DNA of 64,000 nucleotides. Origin: Dorea_A sp016295505 (GTDB lineage Bacteria > Bacillota > Clostridia > Lachnospirales > Lachnospiraceae). The position numbers and the translations under genes were made by a program. The notes under the pieces are model-generated. The model was not told the origin of the DNA. It was given only the letters and a program-made list of their open reading frames with translations, and ran no database searches. The stretch is from NCBI RefSeq assembly GCF_039832105.1, contig NZ_JBDOHS010000009.1, positions 62,001 to 126,000 on the forward strand, read 5' to 3'. Below are positions 52,370 through 61,087 of the stretch, piece after piece; the first letter of the stretch is position 1, and each line of letters starts with the position of its first letter.

Positions 52370-53581
52370 ATGAATAAGAAGAAAAAACGAGGCTGTCTGA
52401 TGCGTTTCCTGTCGGGTATTCTGACTGTGTTATGTCTGATTCTCGCCGTTCTTTGTATCAGAACAGCGGGAAGTGAAGGCATTTCCTGGATTCGGGAGCA
52501 GTTGTTCGGGAGTGAGATTGTATATCAGGAGGTTCGGGTCGGCCAGGAAGAACTGGAAGGAAAGTATTACTATCAGCAGATTGCGGAGGAAGAACGACAG
52601 GCGTATCAGGAGATTCTGCAGGGAGTAAGAGATCATATCGATGCGATCTGTATTCATGCTTCGAAAGCAGACCGGGCCAATGCGCTGTTCCAATATGTGA
52701 TGAAAGATTTTCCGGAGATCTTCTGGTGTGATGGTACAACGACGGCTACAGCATATGACGGAAATGAAATGTATACAATACTGGAACCGGGATATCTGTA
52801 CGATGAACAGAAAAAGTCTGAGATGGAACAGGAGATTCAGATGGCAGCGGATCAGTGCCTGTCAGGAGTGCCTGAGGGAGCAGATGATTATCAGAAGATT
52901 CTGTATGTATACGAGTATATTGTTAATCTGGTGGATTACGATATGAATGCTTCTGACAACCAGAATATCTACAGTGTATTTGTCAATCATCGTTCTGTAT
53001 GTGCGGGATATTCGAAAGCAACACAGTATCTTCTGGAGCGTATGGGAGTATTTTGTACTTATGTAACCGGAACTACAAAAGAAGGTCAGACGCATGCGTG
53101 GAATCTCGTTCTCTGCAATGGGGATTATTATTATGTGGATACAACCTGGGGGGATCCGGTATTCCAGGAGTCGGAAGGGGAAGATACTGCTGCCTGGCAG
53201 GGCAACGTAAGTTATGATTATATGTGTTGTGATGATACACAGATCTCCGGCACACATATCCCGGATACTGATGCAGCACTTCCGGCATGTACAAAGATGG
53301 ATTATAATTATTATGTGGTAAATGGACTGTACTATACGGAATATAATCGTGATGCGGTGCTGGAGAAAATGAATGAGACCATCCGTGCAGGCGCAAATCC
53401 TACGGTAATCAAGTTTGCAGATCATGATCTCTATGCATCTGCGCATGACGATATTTTCCAGAATCTGATCAAAAGTGCGGCGCAGAATCTTGCGTCATAT
53501 TATGGACTGAGTGAGGTCAGATATCAGTATATGGATGATCCGGATTTAAATAAAATTATGATAATCTGGCAATATCAATAA
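52370..53581 (+). CDS. Membrane-anchored transglutaminase-like domain protein
   Basis: A 403-residue protein. A lysine-rich start and one hydrophobic helix (LSGILTVLCLILAVLCI) anchor it at the membrane. The transglutaminase-like core contains RSVCAGYSKATQYLLERMG (Cys), GQTHAWNLVLCNGDYYYVD (His) and TTWGDP (Asp), giving the Cys-His-Asp triad. The enzyme would act outside the membrane as a protease or crosslinker of unknown substrate. ATG 52370, 5 nt after GGGGA, is chosen over ATG 52358, which overlaps that site. It has its own promoter. Confidence 0.88.
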   Translation: MNKKKKRGCLMRFLSGILTVLCLILAVLCIRTAGSEGISWIREQLFGSEIVYQEVRVGQEELEGKYYYQQIAEEERQAYQEILQGVRDHIDAICIHASKADRANALFQYVMKDFPEIFWCDGTTTATAYDGNEMYTILEPGYLYDEQKKSEMEQEIQMAADQCLSGVPEGADDYQKILYVYEYIVNLVDYDMNASDNQNIYSVFVNHRSVCAGYSKATQYLLERMGVFCTYVTGTTKEGQTHAWNLVLCNGDYYYVDTTWGDPVFQESEGEDTAAWQGNVSYDYMCCDDTQISGTHIPDTDAALPACTKMDYNYYVVNGLYYTEYNRDAVLEKMNETIRAGANPTVIKFADHDLYASAHDDIFQNLIKSAAQNLASYYGLSEVRYQYMDDPDLNKIMIIWQYQ

Positions 53582-53649
53582 GTAGACGAATACAGAGAGA
53601 TTATGTAAAGGCACTATGCATAAAAATAAATAAAAATGAAAAATCCACG

Positions 53650-53678
53650 TTGAAAAACATCATATTTTGTAGTATAAT
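53650..53678 (+). promoter_or_regulatory. Promoter of carAB
   Basis: TTGAAA (53650-53655), 17 nt and TATAAT (53673-53678) form a near-consensus promoter. The next 165 nt are an untranslated leader before carA. Confidence 0.75.
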
Positions 53679-53726
53679 TTTTACAATTTGTGAAGACAAA
53701 GATTGTCGATGACTCATTATATTAAC

Positions 53727-53762
53727 AAGGCAGTTGTGTGTACTTGCACAAACTGTCTTTTT
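53727..53762 (+). promoter_or_regulatory. Terminator hairpin in the carAB leader (candidate attenuator)
   Basis: AAGGCAGTT-GTGT (53727-53739) pairs with GCAC-A-AACTGTCTT (53746-53759), one bulged A, followed by TTTTTCTC. It sits downstream of the promoter and upstream of carA, so readthrough must be controlled for the operon to be made. A small GACAA/TTGTC hairpin (53695-53707) lies before it. No PyrR-binding loop was recognised with confidence. Confidence 0.6.
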
Positions 53763-53845
53763 CTCTGTAAAAAAGAATGTTTTATTATGGGATGCATGAA
53801 AATGTCACACAAAAGTAAAAGAACAGGAAGGGAAAAGGTGAATAT

Positions 53846-54916
53846 ATGAAAGCATTTCTTATATTGGAAGACGGAACCGTCTTTACCGGAACCAGTATCG
53901 GTTCGACAAAAGACATGATTAGCGAGATAGTGTTTAATACTTCAATGACAGGTTATCTTGAGGTGTTAACCGACCCTTCTTATGCGGGACAGGCCGTAGT
54001 TATGACCTATCCATTGATTGGAAATTATGGCATTACACCGGATATGGAGTCAAAAAAAGCATGGCCGGATGGTTACATTGTAAGAGAACTGTCCAGAATG
54101 CCAAGTAACTTCCGATGCGAGGGTACGATTCAGGACTTCCTTGAGAAGCAGGATATTCCGGGAATCGCAGGAATTGACACACGTGCACTTACGAAGATCC
54201 TTCGTGAAAAGGGTACGATGAATGGAATGATCACAACAAATGAGAATTATGATCTGAATGAGATTATTCCAAAGTTAAAAGCTTATGTAGTAGGAGATGT
54301 AGTTTCCAAGGTTACATGTGATGAAAAATATGTCTTAAAAGGCGATGGACCGAAGGTGGCTCTTATGGACTTCGGAGCAAAGAATAACATTGCCCGATCT
54401 TTAAATAAACGCGGATGTGAGGTGACGGTCTATCCGGCAGACACAAAAGCGGAAGAAATCATAGCATCTGATCCGGACGGAATCATGTTGTCAAACGGAC
54501 CCGGAGATCCGGCAACATGCGTATCTATTATCGAAGAAATCAGGAAGTTATACAATACAGACATACCGATTTTTGCAATCTGTCTCGGACATCAGCTGAT
54601 GGCTCTTGCCAATGGCGGAAAGACATACAAGCTGAAGTATGGACACCGTGGAGGCAATCATCCGGTAAAGGATCTCAGTAATAACCGGGTATACATCTCT
54701 TCACAGAACCATGGATATGCAGTAGATGCGTCTTCTCTGGATCCTTCTGTAGCGACCGAAGCGTTTATCAATGTCAATGATAAGACGAATGAGGGACTGG
54801 CATATGCAGGAAAGAACATATTTACGGTTCAGTTCCATCCGGAAGCATGTCCCGGACCGCAGGATTCCGGTTACCTGTTTGACAGATTTATGGATATGAT
54901 GAAAGGAGCAGAATAA
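53846..54916 (+). CDS. carA: Carbamoyl-phosphate synthase small subunit
   Basis: A 356-residue glutaminase subunit that feeds ammonia to CarB for pyrimidine and arginine synthesis. The N-terminal domain (FLILEDGTVFTG, NTSMTGYLEVLTDPSY) is followed by a class I glutamine amidotransferase with SNGPGDP, the nucleophile in FAICLGHQLMA and the His/Glu pair in VQFHPEACPGP. AAAAGGTG lies before ATG. It overlaps carB by 1 nt (TAATG). Confidence 0.97.
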   Translation: MKAFLILEDGTVFTGTSIGSTKDMISEIVFNTSMTGYLEVLTDPSYAGQAVVMTYPLIGNYGITPDMESKKAWPDGYIVRELSRMPSNFRCEGTIQDFLEKQDIPGIAGIDTRALTKILREKGTMNGMITTNENYDLNEIIPKLKAYVVGDVVSKVTCDEKYVLKGDGPKVALMDFGAKNNIARSLNKRGCEVTVYPADTKAEEIIASDPDGIMLSNGPGDPATCVSIIEEIRKLYNTDIPIFAICLGHQLMALANGGKTYKLKYGHRGGNHPVKDLSNNRVYISSQNHGYAVDASSLDPSVATEAFINVNDKTNEGLAYAGKNIFTVQFHPEACPGPQDSGYLFDRFMDMMKGAE

Positions 54917-57900
54917 TGCCAAGAAATAAAGATATCAAAAAAGTATTAGTGATTGGCTCCGGTCCTATTATCATCGGGCAGGCAGCAGAATTTGACTATG
55001 CAGGTACACAGGCCTGCCGTTCGCTGAAGGAAGAAGGACTGGAGGTAGTGCTTCTGAATTCAAATCCGGCTACGATCATGACGGATAAGGATATTGCGGA
55101 CAGAGTATATATTGAACCACTGACTGTGGAAGTTGTGGAACAGCTGATCCTGAAGGAACAGCCGGACAGTGTGCTTCCGACACTGGGCGGGCAGGCCGGA
55201 CTGAACCTTGCGATGGAGCTTGAAGAAGCAGGCTTTCTGAAGGAACATGGCGTGCGCCTGATCGGTACTACGTCCGAAACGATCAAAAAAGCAGAAGACC
55301 GACTGGAATTTAAGGCAACGATGGAAAAGATCGGAGAGCCATGTGCGGCATCTCTGGTTGTAGAGGATGTAGAGACTGGCGTGAAATTTGCAGAAGAGAT
55401 CGGATATCCGGTCGTTCTTCGTCCGGCTTATACGCTGGGCGGAAGCGGCGGTGGTATCGCGCATGACAGAGTACAGCTGGTGGAGATCCTGGAAAACGGA
55501 CTTCGTCTTTCCCGTGTGGGACAGGTTCTGGTAGAACGTTGTATCGCAGGATGGAAAGAGATTGAGTATGAGGTGATGCGTGACAGTGCCGGCAACTGTA
55601 TCACCGTATGTAATATGGAGAATATTGATCCTGTCGGTGTGCATACCGGTGACAGTATCGTTGTGGCTCCTTCTCAGACACTGGGCGACAAGGAGTATCA
55701 GATGCTGCGTACCTCTGCGCTGAATATCATCAGTGAACTGAATATTACCGGAGGATGTAATGTACAGTATGCACTTCATCCGGAGACGTTTGAATACTGT
55801 GTTATTGAGGTAAATCCGCGTGTCAGCCGTTCTTCTGCGCTGGCATCCAAAGCGACCGGTTATCCGATTGCCAAGGTTGCTGCAAAGATTGCGCTTGGAT
55901 ATACACTGGATGAGATCCAGAATGCCGTTACAAAGAAGACATATGCAAGTTTTGAGCCTATGCTTGATTACTGCGTAGTCAAGATTCCAAGACTTCCGTT
56001 TGATAAATTTATCAGTGCAAAGCGTACACTGACGACACAGATGAAAGCAACCGGAGAGGTTATGAGCATCTGTGATAACTTTGAGGGAGCACTGATGAAA
56101 GCAATCCGTTCTCTGGAGCAGCATGTGGACAGTTTAATGTCCTATGATTTCTCTTACCTGAAAGGCGATGATCTGCTGGAAGAACTGAAGGTTGTAGATG
56201 ATCGACGGATCTGGAAGATTGCAGAAGCAATCCGTCAGGGTATCAGCTATGAGGATATTCACGCGATTACGAAGATTGATCAATGGTTTATCGACAAGAT
56301 TGCGATTCTCGTGGAGATGGAGCAGACATTAAAGACACGTTCATTAAATGCGGAAATATTAAAAGAAGCAAAACGTATGGAATTCCCGGACAATGTCATC
56401 GCAGCACTGACCGGCAATACAGAGCGTCAGATTCATGATATGCGTCATGAATACGGGATTACTGCTTCCTATAAGATGGTAGATACCTGTGCGGCAGAAT
56501 TTGCGGCAGAGACTCCTTATTATTACTCAGTATTCGGAAGTGAAAATGAAGTAGAAGAGACCTCAGGAAAGAAAAAAGTACTGGTACTTGGCTCCGGACC
56601 GATCCGTATCGGACAGGGAATCGAGTTTGACTTCTGTTCCGTACATTGTACCTGGGCATTTGCAAAGGAAGGTTATGAGACGATTATTGTGAATAACAAT
56701 CCTGAGACGGTAAGTACGGACTTTGATATTGCGGATAAGCTGTATTTTGAGCCGTTGACTCCGGAGGATGTGGAAAGCATCGTTGATCTGGAAAAACCGG
56801 ACGGCGCTGTGGTGCAGTTTGGTGGACAGACTGCAATCAAACTGACCGAATCTCTGATGAAGATGGGAGTTCCGATCCTTGGAACTTCTGCAGAAAATGT
56901 GGATGCTGCAGAAGACCGTGAACTGTTTGATGCGATCCTTGAAAAATGTGGTATCCCGAGACCGACAGGCGGTACGGTATTTACAGCAGAAGAGGCCAAG
57001 GAAGTAGCTAACAGACTGGGATATCCGGTACTGGTAAGACCGTCTTACGTACTCGGCGGTCAGGGCATGCAGATCGCAATCAATGATCATGATATCGATG
57101 AGTTCATAGGAATTATCAACCGGATTGCACAGGATCATCCGATTCTGGTTGATAAGTACCTGCAGGGTAAGGAGATTGAGGTTGACGCGGTATGTGACGG
57201 AGAAGATATCCTGATTCCGGGTATTATGGAGCATATTGAGCGTGCCGGAATCCACTCCGGTGACAGTATATCTGTATATCCTGCCCAGAGTATTTCAGAA
57301 AAGACCAAGAAAACGATTGAAGATTATACCAGAAAGCTGGCACAGTCTCTGCATGTCATCGGACTGATTAATATTCAGTTCATCGTATGTGGAGAGGATG
57401 TATATGTGATCGAGGTAAATCCGCGTTCCAGCCGTACGGTTCCGTATATCAGTAAAGTGACGGGCATCCCGATCGTTCCGCTGGCAACAAAGGTAATTAT
57501 TGGACATAAGATCAGGGAACTTGGTTATACACCGGGATTACAGCCGGAAGCAGATTATTTTGCAATCAAGATGCCGGTATTCTCATTTGAGAAGATCCGT
57601 GGTGCTGATATCAGCCTCGGACCGGAGATGAAGTCAACCGGTGAGTGCCTGGGAATTGCAAAGACCTTTGATGAGGCATTGTATAAGGCATTTATCGGTG
57701 CCGGAATCAAGCTTCCTAAGTTTAAAAATATGATCATGACAGTCCGTGATGCTGACAAAGAAGAAGCGGTTGAGATCGGTCGCAGATTCGAGAAGATCGG
57801 ATACAAGATCTTTGCGACTGCGGGAACTGCAGAGGCATTAAAAGCAGGTGGAGTGAAGGTGATGAAGATCAATAAGATTGAACAGGAATCTCCAAACCTG

Positions 57901-58113
57901 ATGGATCTGATTCTTGGACACAAGATCGATCTGGTAATTGATACGCCGCCGCAGGGAGCAGACCATTCCAGAGACGGATTTATCATCCGGAGAAATGCGA
58001 TCGAGACGGGTGTGAATGTACTGACGGCAATCGATACTGCTCAGGCGCTCATCACCAGTCTGGAGAATACAGATATTCAAAAACTGACGCTTGTAGATAT
58101 AGCAACAATATAG
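54916..58113 (+). CDS. carB: Carbamoyl-phosphate synthase large subunit
   Basis: A 1065-residue enzyme with two homologous ATP-grasp halves: VLVIGSGPIIIGQAAEFDYAG and VLVLGSGPIRIGQGIEFDFC start the halves; ATP-grasp loops LRPAYTLGGSGGG and VRPSYVLGGQGMQ, and EVNPRVSRSSALASKATGYP and EVNPRSSRTVPYISKVTGIP, are all intact. The C-terminal 130 residues are an MGS-like allosteric domain (FATAGTAEALKAGG, DTPPQGADHSRDG), where nucleotides regulate activity. Full length. It is coupled to carA and ends at an intrinsic terminator. Confidence 0.98.
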   Translation: MPRNKDIKKVLVIGSGPIIIGQAAEFDYAGTQACRSLKEEGLEVVLLNSNPATIMTDKDIADRVYIEPLTVEVVEQLILKEQPDSVLPTLGGQAGLNLAMELEEAGFLKEHGVRLIGTTSETIKKAEDRLEFKATMEKIGEPCAASLVVEDVETGVKFAEEIGYPVVLRPAYTLGGSGGGIAHDRVQLVEILENGLRLSRVGQVLVERCIAGWKEIEYEVMRDSAGNCITVCNMENIDPVGVHTGDSIVVAPSQTLGDKEYQMLRTSALNIISELNITGGCNVQYALHPETFEYCVIEVNPRVSRSSALASKATGYPIAKVAAKIALGYTLDEIQNAVTKKTYASFEPMLDYCVVKIPRLPFDKFISAKRTLTTQMKATGEVMSICDNFEGALMKAIRSLEQHVDSLMSYDFSYLKGDDLLEELKVVDDRRIWKIAEAIRQGISYEDIHAITKIDQWFIDKIAILVEMEQTLKTRSLNAEILKEAKRMEFPDNVIAALTGNTERQIHDMRHEYGITASYKMVDTCAAEFAAETPYYYSVFGSENEVEETSGKKKVLVLGSGPIRIGQGIEFDFCSVHCTWAFAKEGYETIIVNNNPETVSTDFDIADKLYFEPLTPEDVESIVDLEKPDGAVVQFGGQTAIKLTESLMKMGVPILGTSAENVDAAEDRELFDAILEKCGIPRPTGGTVFTAEEAKEVANRLGYPVLVRPSYVLGGQGMQIAINDHDIDEFIGIINRIAQDHPILVDKYLQGKEIEVDAVCDGEDILIPGIMEHIERAGIHSGDSISVYPAQSISEKTKKTIEDYTRKLAQSLHVIGLINIQFIVCGEDVYVIEVNPRSSRTVPYISKVTGIPIVPLATKVIIGHKIRELGYTPGLQPEADYFAIKMPVFSFEKIRGADISLGPEMKSTGECLGIAKTFDEALYKAFIGAGIKLPKFKNMIMTVRDADKEEAVEIGRRFEKIGYKIFATAGTAEALKAGGVKVMKINKIEQESPNLMDLILGHKIDLVIDTPPQGADHSRDGFIIRRNAIETGVNVLTAIDTAQALITSLENTDIQKLTLVDIATI

Positions 58114-58136
58114 AACGAACCTGTGTGGGAAAGTGG

Positions 58137-58178
58137 AGCTGTGAGAATTGAGGAAACTTGATTTTCACAGCTTTTTTT
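58137..58178 (+). terminator. Terminator of carAB
   Basis: AGCTGTGAGAAT (58137-58148) pairs with ATTTTCACAGCT (58161-58172), one mismatch, followed by a seven-T run. Confidence 0.85.
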
Positions 58179-58228
58179 GTGCATCCGGGGAATTCCGGGA
58201 CTGTATCTGAGAAAAAGCAATAAAAAAG

Positions 58229-58257
58229 TTGACAACTTCAAAATAGTATGATATGAT
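58229..58257 (+). promoter_or_regulatory. Promoter of the SleB-like hydrolase gene
   Basis: TTGACA (58229-58234), 17 nt and TATGAT (58252-58257). The 115-nt leader that follows is AT-rich and has no obvious hairpin. Confidence 0.7.
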
Positions 58258-58372
58258 ACCAACCGTTGTACATGTAACAATTTTGTAATAATTGTAATAA
58301 AGTTGAAAAAAGTGAATATACTTTATTAAAACAATGTTAATTCATTGCAACAAACAGGAGGGTATAAATAAT

Positions 58373-58990
58373 ATGATAAGACGTAGGAGACTGAGTAAGA
58401 TGTTCATGCTGTATTCAGCATGTGCAGTCATGGCAGCGGGATTTACCAGCCACGCAGCCTCTATGCAGCCGGAAGTGAAAGTTGTAGAGACTCAGGAGGG
58501 AGTAGAGTCTGCACAGCAGGTCACTGTGATGCAGTCCGTATCAGAAGAAATTGTGAAGGTGACAGCGGAATCTGTGGAAGCTCAGCAGCAGAAGATTGCA
58601 GAAGATATAGCCAGAAAAGAACAGGAAGCAAAAGAACAGGCAGAGCGGGAAGCATATATCCGTGCCAACCAGGAGCTTCTTGCATCGATTATTTACTGCG
58701 AAGCAGGCAATCAGCCATATGAAGGACAGGTTGCCGTCGGGGCAGTTGTTATGAACCGGGTAAACAGTGGAGCGTATCCCAATACGATCGAAGGTGTGAT
58801 CTACCAGTCAGGACAGTTTGGTCCGGCCGCTACAGGGTGGCTGAATCAGGTGAGAAATTCCGGCTGTTACACAGCAAGCTGCATGCAGGCTGCTGTAGAT
58901 GCACTGAACGGTGTGAACCCGATCGGCGGATGTCTGTATTTTGATCAGGGAGGCTGTGGCACGAAGATCGGTGCACATTATTTCCATTAA
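58373..58990 (+). CDS. Secreted cell-wall hydrolase (SleB/CwlJ-like)
   Basis: A 205-residue secreted protein. Residues 1-34 are a signal peptide with an Arg-rich start and cleavage near SHAAS. Residues 35-100 form a Glu/Gln-rich coiled coil, and the C-terminal 110 residues are a Hydrolase_2 (SleB-type) domain: LLASIIYCEAGNQPYEGQVA with the conserved catalytic Glu, AVVMNRVNSGAYP, and GAHYFH at the end. It would cut peptidoglycan, as cortex-lytic or growth-related enzymes do. AGGAGGG lies 11 nt before ATG 58373; the frame can be extended to 58334 but without a signal-peptide rationale. Confidence 0.9.
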   Translation: MIRRRRLSKMFMLYSACAVMAAGFTSHAASMQPEVKVVETQEGVESAQQVTVMQSVSEEIVKVTAESVEAQQQKIAEDIARKEQEAKEQAEREAYIRANQELLASIIYCEAGNQPYEGQVAVGAVVMNRVNSGAYPNTIEGVIYQSGQFGPAATGWLNQVRNSGCYTASCMQAAVDALNGVNPIGGCLYFDQGGCGTKIGAHYFH

Positions 58991-59068
58991 AAGAACGATA
59001 TCTCGGCATACATGACAGAATGCAGAGATGAAGTGTTTCGATTTGACAAACAATATAGAAATGTATAG

Positions 59069-59224
59069 TATGAAAGAGCAGAGACCTGTTATGGTTTACT
59101 GCTGAATCTGACCAACGTGCCGTTATTTCTGAATTGTACGATCGTTACAGTGGCGGTATTTGCAGTCTTCTATGCAATTGTCTACAGTCTGACCGCCAGA
59201 GAATATTATAAGATAGTAAATTAA
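59069..59224 (+). pseudogene. C-terminal fragment of an ABC transporter permease (FtsX/BceB-like)
   Basis: The gap 58991-59340 holds a short open frame after TAG 59066 that ends at TAA 59222-59224. It reads LLLNLTNVPLFLNC, a hydrophobic helix VAVFAVFYAIVYSL and the tail TAREYYKIVN, like the last helix and end of FtsX/BceB-type permeases. There is no start codon and no upstream domain, so it is a remnant. TTGACA (59043-59048) and TAGTAT (59066-59071), 17 nt apart, form a promoter-like pair overlapping it, perhaps by chance. The remaining gap shows nothing else clear. Confidence 0.6.
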
Positions 59225-59340
59225 CGACAGTTGACAAGTCCGGTGGTTTGGTTGTATTGTTTTCTTAGATGAAACTTCCTGACATACAATAGAAATGTAG
59301 AGTGTGGAGGATGGATTTGAATACAAGGAGGAGATATGAT

Positions 59341-59685
59341 ATGACAAAGGCCGGAGAAAGAGAATTAGTAAAGATAGAACACGTAAACGGAGGGGCAGGA
59401 TTTATTACAAGAGAGCCGCTGGTTTCTTCTGAGGATGTGGGTGAAGCATGTAAGATGTATGCGAAGATCTCAGTCCTTCCAAATTGCGAGATTGGATATC
59501 ATGAGCATCACGGAGAGACAGAGTCTTATTATATCCTGTCCGGACATGGAATGTATGACGATAACGGAAAAGCATATCCGGCTGAGCCGGGTGATCTGTT
59601 CCTGTGTAAAGATGGAGACGGACACGGACTCAAGAATACCGGAACGGAAGAACTTACATTTATGGCACTGATACTGAAGAAGTAA
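59341..59685 (+). CDS. Cupin domain protein
   Basis: A 114-residue single cupin barrel. Motif 1 is IGYHEHHGETESYYILSG (two His, Glu and the third ligand) and motif 2 lies in the G-D-H region PGDLFLCKDGDGHGLKNTG. The metal ligands are therefore kept. Small cupins of this kind bind a metal and can be isomerases, dioxygenases or sensors; the reaction is not predictable. AGGAGGAG precedes ATG 59341. It converges with a HisC-like gene over a long palindrome. Confidence 0.85.
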   Translation: MTKAGERELVKIEHVNGGAGFITREPLVSSEDVGEACKMYAKISVLPNCEIGYHEHHGETESYYILSGHGMYDDNGKAYPAEPGDLFLCKDGDGHGLKNTGTEELTFMALILKK

Positions 59686-59702
59686 AGCGTTACGTATAAA
59701 GA

Positions 59703-59850
59703 AAAGGGACTGCGGAAATATAGATGCATATTCCTGTGATCATACAATTCCCATAAGAAAAGCTGAGGTAAGCGAGTGAGCGTCGAAGCGTTCTTATGGG
59801 AATTGTATGCATTACATGGGAGTACATTGCTATATTTCCGCAGTCCCTTT
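59703..59850. repeat. 148-bp nested palindrome (possible MITE or structured RNA)
   Basis: Outer arms 59703-59723 and 59830-59850 are a perfect 21-bp inverted repeat (ends AAAGGGACTGCGG). Inner arms 59741-59759 and 59791-59809 are a perfect 19-bp inverted repeat (CATACAATTCCCATAAGAA). The bases between pair imperfectly, and the 31-nt apex (59760-59790) contains GCGAGTGAGCGTCGAAGC. The whole folds into one long hairpin between two convergent genes. It could serve as a bidirectional terminator but is far longer than needed, and the outer repeats resemble terminal inverted repeats of a miniature element. Confidence 0.75.
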
Positions 59851-59859
59851 CTCAATGTC

Positions 59860-60957
59860 TTATATTTTGCGAAATACTTCCAGCAGGCGATCATTATCTT
59901 CCGGCATCATAATGCAGAACCTTACGTATTCGCCCTCCAGACTTTCGAAGGAAGAGCAGTCCCGGATCATCATATGTTCACGAATTGCTGCTTCGAATAC
60001 GTCAAAGGAAGTAACTCCTTCTTTCAGAATCCGTATCAGGATAAAATTGGCATAGGGCTTGTAGATTTTCAGTGTGCCTTGAGATTCCAGTTTTTTCAGT
60101 TCTGCACAGAGTCTGGTTCGTTCTGAATCAATCAGCTGATAGGTGGTGTGAATATATTCCTGGTCTTTTAACATGCGTTCACCGGCAAATGCGCCGACAC
60201 TGTTCAGACTCCACGGATTCTGATGGGTCAGAAGTGCCCGGAGAAAAGCTTCGTTGCTTGTAATTCCGTAACCAAAGCGCAGACCCGGCGCGGCGAAGAA
60301 CTTGGAAACGCCGCGAATGACCATGAAGTTGTCATATTGAGGAACCAGAGGAATGGAACTGATCTGTGTACCTTCAGGAGCAAATTCGACATACGTCTCA
60401 TCAATCATGACGAAGATGTCCAGTTCTCTGCAGCGTCGGATCACCTGTTCCATATCATTCCGGCTGATAGCGGAAGAAGTAGGATTGTTCGGGTTGCAGA
60501 TGATTACAAGATTGAAATCTTCTGTCAGAGTATCCAGAAAATCCGGAATATTCAGGCAAAAGTCATTGGATTCTTTCAGGTGATAATATTCCATTGTGCC
60601 GCCGACCAGAGAAAGTTCTCTGGCATACTCAGAGTAGGTAGGTCCAAGTACCAGAGCTTTTTTGGGTGCACGCTGACTGATCAGCAGAGAGATCAGTTCC
60701 GTGGATCCGTTTCCGACCACAATGTGGCGAGGATCAGCATTGCAGTAGGCGCCGATGGTTTTTTTCAGACTGGTATAATTACGGTCCGGATAGCTGCTGA
60801 TGATATCCAGATTGTCGGCAAGATCCTTTTTTACGGATGCAGATAAGCCAAGCGGATTTACATTGGCTCCGAAACGGACGATGTCCTCTTGATCAATGCT
60901 GTAATATTCTGCAATCTTTTCCAGATCGCTTCCATGAAATTCGGGTTTCTTTTCCAT
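59860..60957 (-). CDS. Histidinol-phosphate aminotransferase-like class I/II PLP enzyme (HisC/CobD group)
   Basis: A 365-residue fold-type I PLP aminotransferase. NPLGLSASVK, GNGSTELISLL, ICNPNNPTSSAI, DETYVEF and the PLP-lysine region GVSKFFAAPGLRFGYG are the family landmarks. The N-terminal FHGSDLEKIAEYY and GANVNPLG resemble both HisC and threonine-phosphate decarboxylase (CobD). Length suits HisC. No his or cob genes are nearby, so the substrate is unresolved. It converges with the cupin gene across the palindromic element. Confidence 0.85.
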   Translation of the reverse strand: MEKKPEFHGSDLEKIAEYYSIDQEDIVRFGANVNPLGLSASVKKDLADNLDIISSYPDRNYTSLKKTIGAYCNADPRHIVVGNGSTELISLLISQRAPKKALVLGPTYSEYARELSLVGGTMEYYHLKESNDFCLNIPDFLDTLTEDFNLVIICNPNNPTSSAISRNDMEQVIRRCRELDIFVMIDETYVEFAPEGTQISSIPLVPQYDNFMVIRGVSKFFAAPGLRFGYGITSNEAFLRALLTHQNPWSLNSVGAFAGERMLKDQEYIHTTYQLIDSERTRLCAELKKLESQGTLKIYKPYANFILIRILKEGVTSFDVFEAAIREHMMIRDCSSFESLEGEYVRFCIMMPEDNDRLLEVFRKI

Positions 60958-61087
60958 ATTTATTCATCCTATCATTGTATTAATTTAAATATTTGTATAT
61001 CCGGCATTGCCTTTACTTATAAAACAATGCTATAATTTATTATAGTATGTTTTAAGAAAAATGCAACGAAAGAAGCAGGTGTAGAAC

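Noticed and set aside
55060..57255. Long minus-strand frames opposite carB
   Set aside because: The peptides are Cys/His/Arg-rich and unlike any family, and carB is certain on the plus strand.
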